Below are positions 6,550 to 14,750 of a stretch of 16,095 nt of DNA, piece after piece. Position 1 is the first letter of the stretch, and the number at the start of each line of letters is the position of its first letter. The notes beneath the pieces are model-generated. The model made no database searches. It saw only the letters and a list, made by a program, of their open reading frames with translations, and was not told where the DNA came from. Position numbers and translations under genes: made by a program. This DNA comes from CAYJXJ01 sp964374095 (GTDB taxonomy: Bacteria; Elusimicrobiota; Elusimicrobia; UBA1565; UBA9628), in the NCBI GenBank assembly GCA_964374095.1, contig CAYJXJ010000105.1, positions 1 to 16,095 on the forward strand, written 5' to 3'.

Positions 6550-7762
6550 GGCGCTCGAGGCCGCGGGGCGGGCCGCCGGGCGAGGGGATTTCGGCGCGGC
6601 CCTGGGGGCGGCGCGGGAGGCGGCGGGCATGCCCGCGGGGCCGGTCCCCGATTTCCGGCCGCGCGGACGGGACCCCCGGCAGGACCTCCAGTACGGCGAG
6701 GACCTGCGCCTCTGCTCCCGGCCCGAGCCCTACCTTGGGGCGCGCTCCGAACTCGGAGGCATCGCCCGAAAATTTCCGGACGCGGCCGTGGTCTGGCTCC
6801 TCAGGGGCGTCGTGGAATGCATGCTGGGCTACTTCGCGCGCGCCGCCGACAGGCTCGACCGGTCGCTGCGTTTGAATCCCGGGAGCGCCTGGGCCCGGGC
6901 GTGGCGGGGGGTGGCGCGCGCCGGCGTCGCGCGGCGGCGCCGGACGGCGGCGGGTTTGGAGGCGGCGCTCGCGGATCTCGACGCCGCGGCCGTCGATCCG
7001 GCGGTCCGGGCCTTCGCCTTGCCGTGGCGCGCGGAACTGCGTCACGACCGGGAGGATTTGGCCGGGGCGCTCGAAGACGTCACGGCGATCCTGGACCGGG
7101 AACCCGGCGACCTCTGGGCGCGCGTCGAGCGGGGCGAGATTCTCTGCGAGAGCGGACGCGCCGCCGAGGCGCTTGAGGAATTCGACGCGCTGGTGCGCGA
7201 GCACCCGCGGGCGTCGTGGGCGTGGTCCCTGCGGGCGCGGACCTTGGCCGTCACCGGGAGGGCGGGGGAGTCCCTGCGGGATTTTGAACGGGCGATCGCT
7301 CTGGCCCCCGCCTCGGGCGCATGCCGCGCCTGGGCGGCCGAGGCGCTTCGCCACCTGAGCCGCTACGCGCAGGCCCGGCGCAGGCTCGATGAGGCCGTGC
7401 GGCTCGATCCCTCCTACACCCTCGCCTGGGTCTGGCGCGGGAGACTCTCGCTCCTGCGCGGGCGTCCCAGGGAGGCCTTGCGCGACTTGAGCCGCGCCGT
7501 GCGCCAGGATGGCCGCTACCGCCTGGCCTATGCCTGGCGCGGCGAGGCCCTCTTCAAGCTCGGCCGCTTGGCCGAGGCCGCGCGCGATTTTCGCCGCGTG
7601 GCGCCGATGGGCCTGCGCGCGACCTGGAACCCGGTGGTGCGCGAGGGTTCCCCGGTCAGTCCGGCCTCCCGCGAGGCCGCGCTCCTGGCCGACGCCCACG
7701 AGGCCCTGAGGCGGCGGCCGGCGTCGCGCTTGGCGCGCCGCATGACGGAGAGCGGGGCATGA
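6536..7762 (+). CDS. TPR repeat protein (408 aa)
   Basis: After about 50 residues of Ala/Gly/Arg-rich sequence come roughly ten TPR-like units with the operon's typical W-x-W-R-G and D-R-A-V-x-x-D motifs. No catalytic domain is visible. The final unit (T-W-N-P-V-V followed by a lone helix ending RRRP) is a degenerate form seen at similar places in the other TPR proteins. The frame stays open further upstream to an ATG at 6383. I prefer ATG 6536 because the earlier start would overlap the radical SAM gene by 167 bases and encode non-TPR sequence. A possible GAGG lies just ahead (6529-6532), although the spacing is short. With this start the genes overlap by 14 bases. TPR proteins normally act as protein-interaction scaffolds; the partner is unknown. 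No signal peptide or membrane segment is seen. Confidence 0.85.
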   Translation: MPRPEALEAAGRAAGRGDFGAALGAAREAAGMPAGPVPDFRPRGRDPRQDLQYGEDLRLCSRPEPYLGARSELGGIARKFPDAAVVWLLRGVVECMLGYFARAADRLDRSLRLNPGSAWARAWRGVARAGVARRRRTAAGLEAALADLDAAAVDPAVRAFALPWRAELRHDREDLAGALEDVTAILDREPGDLWARVERGEILCESGRAAEALEEFDALVREHPRASWAWSLRARTLAVTGRAGESLRDFERAIALAPASGACRAWAAEALRHLSRYAQARRRLDEAVRLDPSYTLAWVWRGRLSLLRGRPREALRDLSRAVRQDGRYRLAYAWRGEALFKLGRLAEAARDFRRVAPMGLRATWNPVVREGSPVSPASREAALLADAHEALRRRPASRLARRMTESGA

Positions 7763-9465
7763 CGCGGGCCTATGATCTCCTGGTGGTGGGGGGCGGGCCC
7801 GCGGGGACCACCCTGGCGACCTTGGTCAAGAAATACGCCCCGCACCGGCGCGTCGTCCTGCTTGAGCGCGAGCCGGGCCCGCGCCATCACATCGGGGAGT
7901 CGCTGCTTCCCGGCCTAGTCCCGGTCCTGCGTGAGATGGGCGCTTTCGAGAAAATCGATCGGGCGGGTTTTCCGCGAAAGATCGGGGCCAACTACGTCTG
8001 GGGGAAAGACCGGACCCCGTGGGAGAACGACTTCAACGAGATCAACGTCTCGGAGATGATCGAGCGCTATGGGGGCCTGCCCGCGGGGATCGAGTATGCC
8101 TGGCAGGTGCGCCGTTCGGTTTACGATGAGATTCTCCTGCGCCACGCCCGTTCCTGCGGGGTCGAGGTCCGGCGCGGCCCCGCGGCCGCGGCCGAGGGCA
8201 TCATCGAAGAGGACGGGCGGATCGCGGGCGTCACGCTCCGGGGCGGTCGCCGGCTGCGCGCCGAGTTCACGGCCGATTGCAGCGGCCAAATCGGTTTTCT
8301 CTCGCGCTTCCGGCGCGTGCGCGAGTACAACAAGGCCCTGCGCAACGTGGCCGGCTACTCGTACTACCGCGGCGCGCGCTGGAAGTACACCTTCACGGGC
8401 CATCCCGACAAGACCAAGATATTCGTCTGCTCGCTGCCGCAGGGCTGGTTGTGGTACATCCCGATCGAAAAGGATCTGGTCTCCGTGGGACTGGTGACCC
8501 AGGTGTCCTACCTGCGCCGCCGGGGGACCACGGATCTGCGGGCTCTGCACCGCGAGGCGGTGCGCGACTGCGCGGAGATCCGCCCCCTGCTGGCGAAGGC
8601 CCGCCGCGAGCGGGACTTCGACGGCACCGGCAAGGATTTCTTCACCCAGAACGACTGGTCCTACCTCAACGTCGCGGCGGCCGGTCCGGGGTGGCTGGCC
8701 GCGGGAGACGCGGCCGTGTTCGTCGACCCGATTCTGTCCTCGGGAGTGACTCTCGCCCACCTCTGCGGCCATCGCGCCGCCTACACCCTGCTGACCTGGT
8801 GGGCGGAGCGTCAGCCCGCGGTGCGCGGTCTTTTGTGGCCGGACTACGACCGCTTCTGCCGGGAGGTGGCGGCCCAATACTTGGCGATGGCTTTGTTCTG
8901 GTACGGCAATGACCCCTGCGCCGAGCGTTGGTGGGGGCGGGCCCGCCGACTACAGAGAGCCTGGCTTCCCGTAAAGCTCACGGACAAATGCGCCTTCGTG
9001 ACGGTCGCGGCGGGCGTGACCCAGCACTACGAGCGCATATTCGCCGCGACCGGCATCGACGACGAACGGGGGCCGACGCCCGAAGAACTGCCTTTCTGCA
9101 AGGCCGTGCTGGGCGGCGGGCCCCGCGATCCGGGACCCGGCGGCGACGACGGCGTCCCGCGCCTCAAATGCCGGCGCCGCGTGGAGTACACGTTCCTTCC
9201 GGCGCGTGGCGGGGGCCGCCTCAAGCCCGTCAAGCGACTGCGCTTCCTCCTCCACGACCACGACGATCCGGTCCAGGACGCCTTCAACCCCCGCCGCATC
9301 GTCACCCGCTACCATCTGGAGTTGTTGGAACTTATCAACGGGCGGCGAACCCTGCGGCAGGCCCTTGAGGAAGGAGCGCGGCGCGGGATCGCCCGGTGGT
9401 GGCTCGACCGCAACGCGAGGGGATTCCTGAGCGATCTGCGCACGCAGGGGGTGCTCGCGCCATGA
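7759..9465 (+). CDS. FAD-dependent halogenase-like enzyme with PqqD-like C-terminal tail (568 aa)
   Basis: The N-terminus has the FAD-binding GGGPAG (11-16). G-E-S-L-L-P-G (46-52) and F-x-x-K-x-G-A with K74 match the region holding the catalytic lysine of flavin-dependent halogenases. W230-x-W232-x-I234-P235 is the classic halogenase WxWxIP signature. A second flavin motif, GD at 316-317 followed by D-P-x-x-S-S-G-V, is also present. Such enzymes use reduced FAD, O2 and halide to halogenate aromatic or activated carbons, often on carrier- or peptide-bound substrates. The last 70 residues or so (about 500-568; L-L-E-L-I-N-G-R-R-T-L-x-x-A to G-V-L-A-P) look like a PqqD-like winged helix, the fold that recognises RiPP leader peptides. 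That part is weaker evidence. The start ATG 7759 is in an ATGA overlap with GGAG at 7747-7750. The alternative is a related FAD monooxygenase or geranylgeranyl-reductase-type protein. Confidence 0.87.
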   Translation: MTRAYDLLVVGGGPAGTTLATLVKKYAPHRRVVLLEREPGPRHHIGESLLPGLVPVLREMGAFEKIDRAGFPRKIGANYVWGKDRTPWENDFNEINVSEMIERYGGLPAGIEYAWQVRRSVYDEILLRHARSCGVEVRRGPAAAAEGIIEEDGRIAGVTLRGGRRLRAEFTADCSGQIGFLSRFRRVREYNKALRNVAGYSYYRGARWKYTFTGHPDKTKIFVCSLPQGWLWYIPIEKDLVSVGLVTQVSYLRRRGTTDLRALHREAVRDCAEIRPLLAKARRERDFDGTGKDFFTQNDWSYLNVAAAGPGWLAAGDAAVFVDPILSSGVTLAHLCGHRAAYTLLTWWAERQPAVRGLLWPDYDRFCREVAAQYLAMALFWYGNDPCAERWWGRARRLQRAWLPVKLTDKCAFVTVAAGVTQHYERIFAATGIDDERGPTPEELPFCKAVLGGGPRDPGPGGDDGVPRLKCRRRVEYTFLPARGGGRLKPVKRLRFLLHDHDDPVQDAFNPRRIVTRYHLELLELINGRRTLRQALEEGARRGIARWWLDRNARGFLSDLRTQGVLAP

Positions 9466-11051
9466 AGGACTACCGTCCCCGCGTGCGGGTGATGGCCGAG
9501 ATGGCCGCCGGCCGCTCGCGTCTGGACCGCGGGGACCGTAAAGGGGCGCTGGGCCGGTTTGACAGGGCCGTCGCCATGGATCCAAACTGCGCCCAGGCGG
9601 TGCTCTACCGCGGGGGGTTGCGCCTTCTGGCCGGGGACGATGACGGGGCCGTCGCGGACTTTCGGGCCATGTCGCGGCTCGACCACGAGCACCTCCCCGC
9701 CTACCGGGACCTGACCACGCTCTCGGCCGAGGAGTTTCCGGCTTTGCTCCAAGCCTGCGACCGCCTGCGGGGGCGCCACGGCGGCGTCGCCTGGCTGCAC
9801 GTGTTCCGCGCCTTCTCCCTGAGGAGTTTGATGCGCTACGAGGAAGCGGTAAAGGATCTCGACCGGGCGGTCGCCTGCGAGCCGCGGTCCGCGTCGCTAT
9901 GGGCCATGCGCGCCCGCGTCAAGCTCACCAACCGCCGGGGAATCTACGACGGGGTGCGGGACATGCGGCGGGCCGTGGGGCTTGAGCCCCGCTGGGGCTG
10001 GCTGCAGTGCTGGCTGGGGGAGGCGCTGCGGCACGTCGGACGCCACGACGAGGCCCTGCGCGCGCTGGACCGGGGTCTGGCGTTGGCGCCCCGCTACCGG
10101 CGCGGCTACGCGTGGCGGGGCGGCGTGCTCGTCGCCCTCGGGCGCCACCGGGAAGCCCTGCGATCGATCCGCCTCGCGCTGGCCTGGGATCCGATTTATT
10201 TCTTCGACTTCGAGTACACCGCGGACCAGAAGTCGTGGGCCTACAACCAGCGCATGCTCGCCCGCCGCGGCCTGGGGGATATCCCCGCCGCCCTGCGCGA
10301 CTTGAATCGCGCCCATGCCCTGGGTCCGCGCTATCAGTGGGTGTACAACCCCGGCGGCGATCCCGCCGTTCTGCGCGCCGCCCTCGGCGAGCTCGACGGC
10401 GCGCTGCGGCGCTCGCCCCGGCTCGCCTGGGCCTGGGCCTGGCGCGGTTGGACCAACCACCAGCACGGGCAAAACCCGGAGGCCCTCGCGGATCTCGAGC
10501 GCGCCTTGCGCCTGTCGCCGTCGGCCTGGGCGCTGGCCTGGAAGGGCCGCGTCCTCTATTGTCTCGGACGCCTTCCGGAGGCCCTCGTCACGCTGGACCG
10601 GGCGGTCCGACGCGGCCCGGCCTACGCCCCGGCGCGAGGTTGGCGCGGCGAGGCCCTGCGGGCCTTGGGACGGCTTCCCGCCGCGATCCAAGAGTTTACG
10701 CAGTGCCTGCGGCTTGACCACCGGGCCGCCTGGGCCTTGGCCGGCCGCGGGGAATGCCGCCAGCGCCTCGGACGTGGGGACGAGGCCCTCGCGGATTTGG
10801 ACCGGGCGCTGGGGATTTGTCCGGATTACGCGGAGGCTTTGGGTTGGCGGGCCGAAACATTGCGCCTGAGCGGCCGCAACCAAGAAGCCCTCCGCGACGC
10901 GGACGCGGCCCTCAGGCGCAAACCCGGTCTCGTGCTCGTTTACCTCACCCGTTCTCTCATTAAGGCTTCTATGAAGGACTTGCGGGGCCAGATTCGCGAC
11001 TTCAAGACCGCCGCCCGCCTCGATCCGGGCCTGGTGCGGGGGACCGCGTGA
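9462..11051 (+). CDS. TPR repeat protein (529 aa)
   Basis: About 14 TPR-like units fill the protein, many with the block W-R-G-E-A-L-R-x-L-G-R and ending in D-R-A-x-x-x-x-P. Near residue 290 a degenerate unit begins with W-V-Y-N-P-G-G (around 10339), followed by a single helix ending R-R-S-P-R-L-A. The same type of unit occurs in three other TPR genes here. No enzymatic motif is visible and there is no signal peptide. The start is set at ATG 9462 (ATGA overlap, with AGGGGG at about 9446-9451). The frame is open back to 9396, but the extra residues lie within the halogenase gene and do not look like TPR. The product is likely a cytoplasmic scaffold made in step with the halogenase it follows. 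Confidence 0.86.
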   Translation: MKDYRPRVRVMAEMAAGRSRLDRGDRKGALGRFDRAVAMDPNCAQAVLYRGGLRLLAGDDDGAVADFRAMSRLDHEHLPAYRDLTTLSAEEFPALLQACDRLRGRHGGVAWLHVFRAFSLRSLMRYEEAVKDLDRAVACEPRSASLWAMRARVKLTNRRGIYDGVRDMRRAVGLEPRWGWLQCWLGEALRHVGRHDEALRALDRGLALAPRYRRGYAWRGGVLVALGRHREALRSIRLALAWDPIYFFDFEYTADQKSWAYNQRMLARRGLGDIPAALRDLNRAHALGPRYQWVYNPGGDPAVLRAALGELDGALRRSPRLAWAWAWRGWTNHQHGQNPEALADLERALRLSPSAWALAWKGRVLYCLGRLPEALVTLDRAVRRGPAYAPARGWRGEALRALGRLPAAIQEFTQCLRLDHRAAWALAGRGECRQRLGRGDEALADLDRALGICPDYAEALGWRAETLRLSGRNQEALRDADAALRRKPGLVLVYLTRSLIKASMKDLRGQIRDFKTAARLDPGLVRGTA

Positions 11052-12628
11052 GCCTCCCGACGCTGGAAGCCGTCCTGCGGGGAACTCTCAAGACGACCTT
11101 GGTCCACCGGCACGCCTTCATCCCGAGCGTGGCGCTTACCGCCGCCATCGGCGCCAGGGCAGGCGTGCCGGCCTCCTTCGACGGCGCGGTGAGGGCGCTG
11201 CTGGCCGACGCAGCGGGTCTGGGTCCCATCGAGTCGTTGGCGCGGCGGTCGCGCTGGGCCGCGGCGCGCCGCCGCCTCGAGTCGGCGGGCTCGGAAAGGG
11301 GAGAGGCCGCGGCCGCCGTTCTCGCGGGAGTGTTGTCGATGTGGGCGGACGCCGGGAGGAGTCCGGGGCTTCAAGGCATGATCGACCGCTGCGCCTCGGG
11401 CGCGGGCGTGGGCCGTTTGCGCTCCGCCGCGGGCCGCGCGCCGCTCTGGTGGCCGGGCTGGGTCTGGCTCGGCTTGGGTCATTTGCGCCGTTGCGAGCTG
11501 GCCGAGGCCCGGGCCGCTTTCGACCGCGTGCTGAGCCTGCGGCCCGACTGGGCTTGGGGCTATCTCCTGCGCAGCGAGTGGGCCCGGGTGGACATAGAGT
11601 TTGACTCGGCGCTGGAGGATTTGGACAAGGCCGCGGCCCTCGAGCCCGGCAATGCCTGGGGATGGGCGCTGCGCGCCCGGGTCCTCTTTCAGAAGTCGCC
11701 GGGTCGCGAGGGGCTCGCGGCGCTCGATCGCGCCGCGGCGCTGGACTCTCAAGCCGGTTGGCTGCGGGCTTGGCGCGGGGACGCGCGGCGGAAACTGGGC
11801 GACCTCAAGGGCGCGGCCGAGGACCTCGTGGCGGCCAGACGCCTCGAGCCGGGGTACGACCGCACGTATCTGTGGCTGGGCAAGGTGCTCGACGCCGCCG
11901 GGCTGCCGGGACGGGCGCTGTCGATCCTCTCGGAGGGAGTGCGGCGCTGCCCTCATTTCGAAAAGGCTTTCGCCCAGAGAAGCCAGGTCCTGCGCGGCCT
12001 GGGCCGCCTGGGAGAGGCGGTCGCGGACTTGAATCGCGCCGCGCGCATCAACCACCGCCATGATTGGCTCGGGACCTGGACGGCGCGTCCCTTTCCGCTA
12101 TCGCCCCGCCAGCGCCGATGGTTCGAGGTCTTGGCGAGCGAATCGGCGCGGCGTCCCCGGCATGCGGCCCTGCGGGGCTGGCTCGGCGAAGCCCGCGTGC
12201 AGGCCGGGGACATCGGCGATGGGATGCGGGACCTGGACGCCGTTGTTGAGCGCAACCCCGGCTTCGCCTGGGCCTGGGCCTGGCGCGGCGAGGCGCTCGT
12301 GCGCGCGGGTAAGCGGGCCGAGGCGCGGCGCGACCTGACCCTCGCCTGTCGGCTGGACCCGAACTACGGGCGCGCTTTCGCCTGGCGCGGCCGTTTGGCG
12401 ACGCTCGAAGGGAACTTCGCCGCGGCGCTCCGAGACCTGAGCCGGGCCGTGGGGGATTCGTTGGTGGAATATTCGTGGATGTACTACTGGCGAGGCTTGG
12501 CGCACGAGGGGCTCGGGCGCCGTGGCGACGCGGCCAAGGATTTCGAGACGGCCGCGGTCCTGGAACCCCGAGAGGCCCAGTTTCACGCGGCGCGCGGCCG
12601 GGTCTCGGCCCGGGCGGTTCCCGCATGA
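11048..12628 (+). CDS. TPR repeat protein, paralog of the N-terminal half of the 666-4571 product (526 aa)
   Basis: The protein aligns colinearly with residues about 30-540 of the TPR-radical SAM fusion. Shared landmarks in the same order include L-R-G-T-L-K near the N-terminus, A-R-(A/V)-L-F-Q, A-G-W-(M/L)-R-A-W-R-G, C-P-x-F-E-K-A, N-H-R-x-D-W-L-G and E-Y-S-W. Because even unusual, non-consensus units match by position, the whole array was duplicated as a block and is under selection as a unit. It ends where the fusion protein continues with more TPR units, and it has no radical SAM domain. The start is GTG in a GTGA overlap at 11048-11051, with a GGGGGA run just upstream. No signal peptide is present. 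The role is presumably scaffolding, with an unknown partner. Confidence 0.87.
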   Translation: MSLPTLEAVLRGTLKTTLVHRHAFIPSVALTAAIGARAGVPASFDGAVRALLADAAGLGPIESLARRSRWAAARRRLESAGSERGEAAAAVLAGVLSMWADAGRSPGLQGMIDRCASGAGVGRLRSAAGRAPLWWPGWVWLGLGHLRRCELAEARAAFDRVLSLRPDWAWGYLLRSEWARVDIEFDSALEDLDKAAALEPGNAWGWALRARVLFQKSPGREGLAALDRAAALDSQAGWLRAWRGDARRKLGDLKGAAEDLVAARRLEPGYDRTYLWLGKVLDAAGLPGRALSILSEGVRRCPHFEKAFAQRSQVLRGLGRLGEAVADLNRAARINHRHDWLGTWTARPFPLSPRQRRWFEVLASESARRPRHAALRGWLGEARVQAGDIGDGMRDLDAVVERNPGFAWAWAWRGEALVRAGKRAEARRDLTLACRLDPNYGRAFAWRGRLATLEGNFAAALRDLSRAVGDSLVEYSWMYYWRGLAHEGLGRRGDAAKDFETAAVLEPREAQFHAARGRVSARAVPA

Positions 12629-14667
12629 CGGCGGCATTCCCGTTGCCTGCGAGCCTGGTGCGGCTCCAAAGTCTGGGAGAGGCCGAAGTCCTCGAAGGGC
12701 TCTCCGCGGGTTGCGGCCTTCCATTTATCGCCGAGCATGACGCCGAGTTCTTCAAGCGGCTGTACCACCCTGAGTTGCGCCGGGCTCTCGAGGATCTCGC
12801 CGCGGCGGGAGCACCCTTGGCGCGCGCCTGGCGCGGGCGGGTGAGGCGGCTCATGGGAGACCGTTCGGGGGCGGCGCGTGATTTGAAGGCGGCGCTGGAC
12901 CTGGAGCCCGGGCTGGCGGCGGCGCACGGGTGGCTGGGGGAGTTGGATCTGAAATCACCGGAGAGTGCCTCCTCGCTGACGCGCGCGCTGGAACTCGATG
13001 AGACGCTGGCGTGGGCTTGGCTTTACCGCGGGGCCGGGCGGCTCCTGCGCCGCTCGTGGCAGGGCGCGGTGGAGGATTTGGAGCGCGCCGTCGGGCTCAA
13101 GCCCGGTTCGGGTTTAGCGCACCTGCTGCTGGGCCGAGCCTGGGAGCGGCGGGGGGAACCCGATCACGCGCGCCGGGCGTTTGCGCGCGCGGCCCAACTC
13201 GAGCCCAACGTCGCCGCGGCCTGGCTCTGCCTGGGGAGAACGGGGGGGGCGGCGGGGGCGGCGTTTGAGCGCGCCCTCGACGCTGATCCGACCTACGCCC
13301 TCATCACCCTCTCGTGGCACCGGAGCGGCGATTGGCATAGGCATCTGGGACGACTGGCGGATTTCGCCTTCCGCGATCCGGAGCGCGCGGGCTGGTACTA
13401 CCGTCAGGAGGACATCCACTATTCGCCCTACCATTTCGAGGAGTACCAGGATTCCCTGAGGCTCCACAAGGCGCGGCCCCGCGCGGCGTGGGCTGCGGCC
13501 TTGCTCGCCCGGGCCACTCTGCGCTGCCCGCCGGACCCCGGCCGTTTCGAGCGCGGGCTGGCCGCGGCGGAATCCGCCGCGCGCCTGGCGCCGGGCTCGG
13601 GTTGGATCCGCGCTTGGCGCGCGCTCGGCCGGATTAAGCAGGGGCGTCTGGAAGACGCGCGCGCGGATTTCGACGAATGCCTTCGCCTCCAGCCCTATTA
13701 CCACCGCGCCTACGCCTGGCGGGGGTCCCTGCTGAGGCGGCTGGGGCGTCTGCCGGAGTCTCTCGCGGATTTGGACCGCGCGGTGGCGGTCGACGAGATG
13801 TACCCGTTCGCCTGGCACGAGCGGTCTCTCACCCGGCGCGCGCTGGGGGACTGGATCGGCGGGGCGCTGGACTTGGACCGGGCGTTCCGGATGGACTTCC
13901 GGTACCGGTGGGTGTTCGCGGTGGGGCGGGAGGCGACGGGCGCGGAGTTGAAGGCCGGGCTCGGGGAGCTGGACCGCGCGGTGTCGCGGCACGGGGGCCT
14001 GGCGTCGTTGTGGGCGTGGCGCGGGGAACTCAAGTGCCAAGGGCGGGATTATTCAGGCGCGGCGTGTGATTTCGAGCGGGCGGTGCGGCTCGACCCGCAC
14101 CACGCTCCGGCGCACGCGCTCTACGGGCGGTGCCGGCTCGAGACGGGCGACCCCGAAACCGCGGAGGGGTGGCTGGAACGGGCCTGCGAGCTCGACGCGG
14201 GGACGGCGGTCTACGCCGGGTGGTTGGGGGAGGCCCAGTTCGCGGCGGGCCGGCGGAGGGAGGGGTTGAAGACGGTGGCGGGCGTGCTCCAGGCGCGGCC
14301 GCGGCTGTGGTGGGCGCACCAGGCGCGGGCCCAAATGCTGCTGGCCGTGGGCCGGCGGCGGGCCGCGCTCGTCTCGGCGCGCCGCGGCGTCGAGCTCGAG
14401 GGGCGGGATGCCAATGGCCGCTACGTGGAGGCGCTGTGCCGGTTGGAGCTGGGTGAGTTGAAGGCGGCGTTGGACGCGGTGGGGCGGGCGCTATTGATCT
14501 CGCCGAACATGGGGCGGGCCTACGTGCTGCGGGCGCGCATACTCGAGCGGCTGGGGCGGCCCGCGGCGGTGCTGCGGGACTACCGGAAGGTGCTGGAGGA
14601 TTTTCCGTATCTGTTCAACGCGCAGGAGAAGGAGCGGGTGGGAGAACTGCTGGGGAGCGGGGCATGA
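12625..14667 (+). CDS. TPR repeat protein (680 aa), tandem paralog of the following gene
   Basis: An N-terminal helical cap (containing A-E-F-F-K-R-L-Y-H-P-E-L) is followed by about 18 TPR-like units. Several stretches are not typical TPR: a Trp/Tyr-rich part (W-Y-Y-R-Q-E-D-I-H-Y-S-P-Y-H), then A-A-L-L-A-R-A-T-L-R-C-P, and later F-R-Y-R-W-V-F-A-V-G. The first two, and the start of the third, recur in the next gene. The frame is open upstream to 12475. I place the start at ATG 12625 because it forms the ATGA overlap used across the operon and matches the paralog's N-terminus, although no Shine-Dalgarno is visible. The gene ends at 14667, overlapping a further ATG at 14664. It has no enzyme motif and no export signal. 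Function is unknown beyond likely protein binding. Confidence 0.86.
   Translation: MTAAFPLPASLVRLQSLGEAEVLEGLSAGCGLPFIAEHDAEFFKRLYHPELRRALEDLAAAGAPLARAWRGRVRRLMGDRSGAARDLKAALDLEPGLAAAHGWLGELDLKSPESASSLTRALELDETLAWAWLYRGAGRLLRRSWQGAVEDLERAVGLKPGSGLAHLLLGRAWERRGEPDHARRAFARAAQLEPNVAAAWLCLGRTGGAAGAAFERALDADPTYALITLSWHRSGDWHRHLGRLADFAFRDPERAGWYYRQEDIHYSPYHFEEYQDSLRLHKARPRAAWAAALLARATLRCPPDPGRFERGLAAAESAARLAPGSGWIRAWRALGRIKQGRLEDARADFDECLRLQPYYHRAYAWRGSLLRRLGRLPESLADLDRAVAVDEMYPFAWHERSLTRRALGDWIGGALDLDRAFRMDFRYRWVFAVGREATGAELKAGLGELDRAVSRHGGLASLWAWRGELKCQGRDYSGAACDFERAVRLDPHHAPAHALYGRCRLETGDPETAEGWLERACELDAGTAVYAGWLGEAQFAAGRRREGLKTVAGVLQARPRLWWAHQARAQMLLAVGRRRAALVSARRGVELEGRDANGRYVEALCRLELGELKAALDAVGRALLISPNMGRAYVLRARILERLGRPAAVLRDYRKVLEDFPYLFNAQEKERVGELLGSGA
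13687..13910 (+). repeat. Copy 1 of a 224-bp duplicated coding block
   Basis: This block aligns without gaps to 15872-16095 with about 22 differences by my hand count (about 90% identity), mostly at third codon positions. The last 55 bases are identical. It lies in the same relative place in two neighbouring paralogous TPR genes. The match runs to the window edge, so its true extent is longer in copy 2. Confidence 0.85.
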
Positions 14668-14750
14668 GCCGAGGGTTTCCAGGGCCGGGTGATCGCTTCA
14701 ACTCGGTCCTGGACCGAGTTCTACATGCCTGGCGCCGGTTCCTCCCATGA
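14664..14750 (+). CDS. 28-codon mini-gene bridging two TPR genes
   Basis: An ATG at 14664 overlaps the upstream stop as ATGA and has GGGGAG at 14652-14657 as a well-spaced ribosome site. The frame ends at TGA 14748-14750, overlapping the next gene's ATG (14747) as a second ATGA. The peptide starts MSRGFPGPGDRF and ends HAWRRFLP; it is basic and has no Cys. It may serve only to carry ribosomes across an inserted element to the next start. A functional or precursor peptide is possible but unsupported by any recognisable motif. The start site is better supported than the product. Confidence 0.35.
   Translation: MSRGFPGPGDRFNSVLDRVLHAWRRFLP
14700..14720. repeat. 21-bp perfect palindrome with one central base
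   Basis: The arms aactcggtcc (14700-14709) and ggaccgagtt (14711-14720) are exact reverse complements separated by a single T. It lies between two TPR genes, inside the mini-gene. There is no trailing T-run, so it is not a standard terminator. With almost no loop it looks more like an operator-type site or the core of a palindromic element. Confidence 0.85.

Noticed and set aside
5335..6630. Long - strand open frame (431 codons) spanning the ends of three + strand genes
   Set aside because: The opposite + strand frames carry intact radical SAM and TPR motifs and overlapping starts. The - strand product is Arg/Pro/Ala-rich without domains, typical of high-GC antisense frames.
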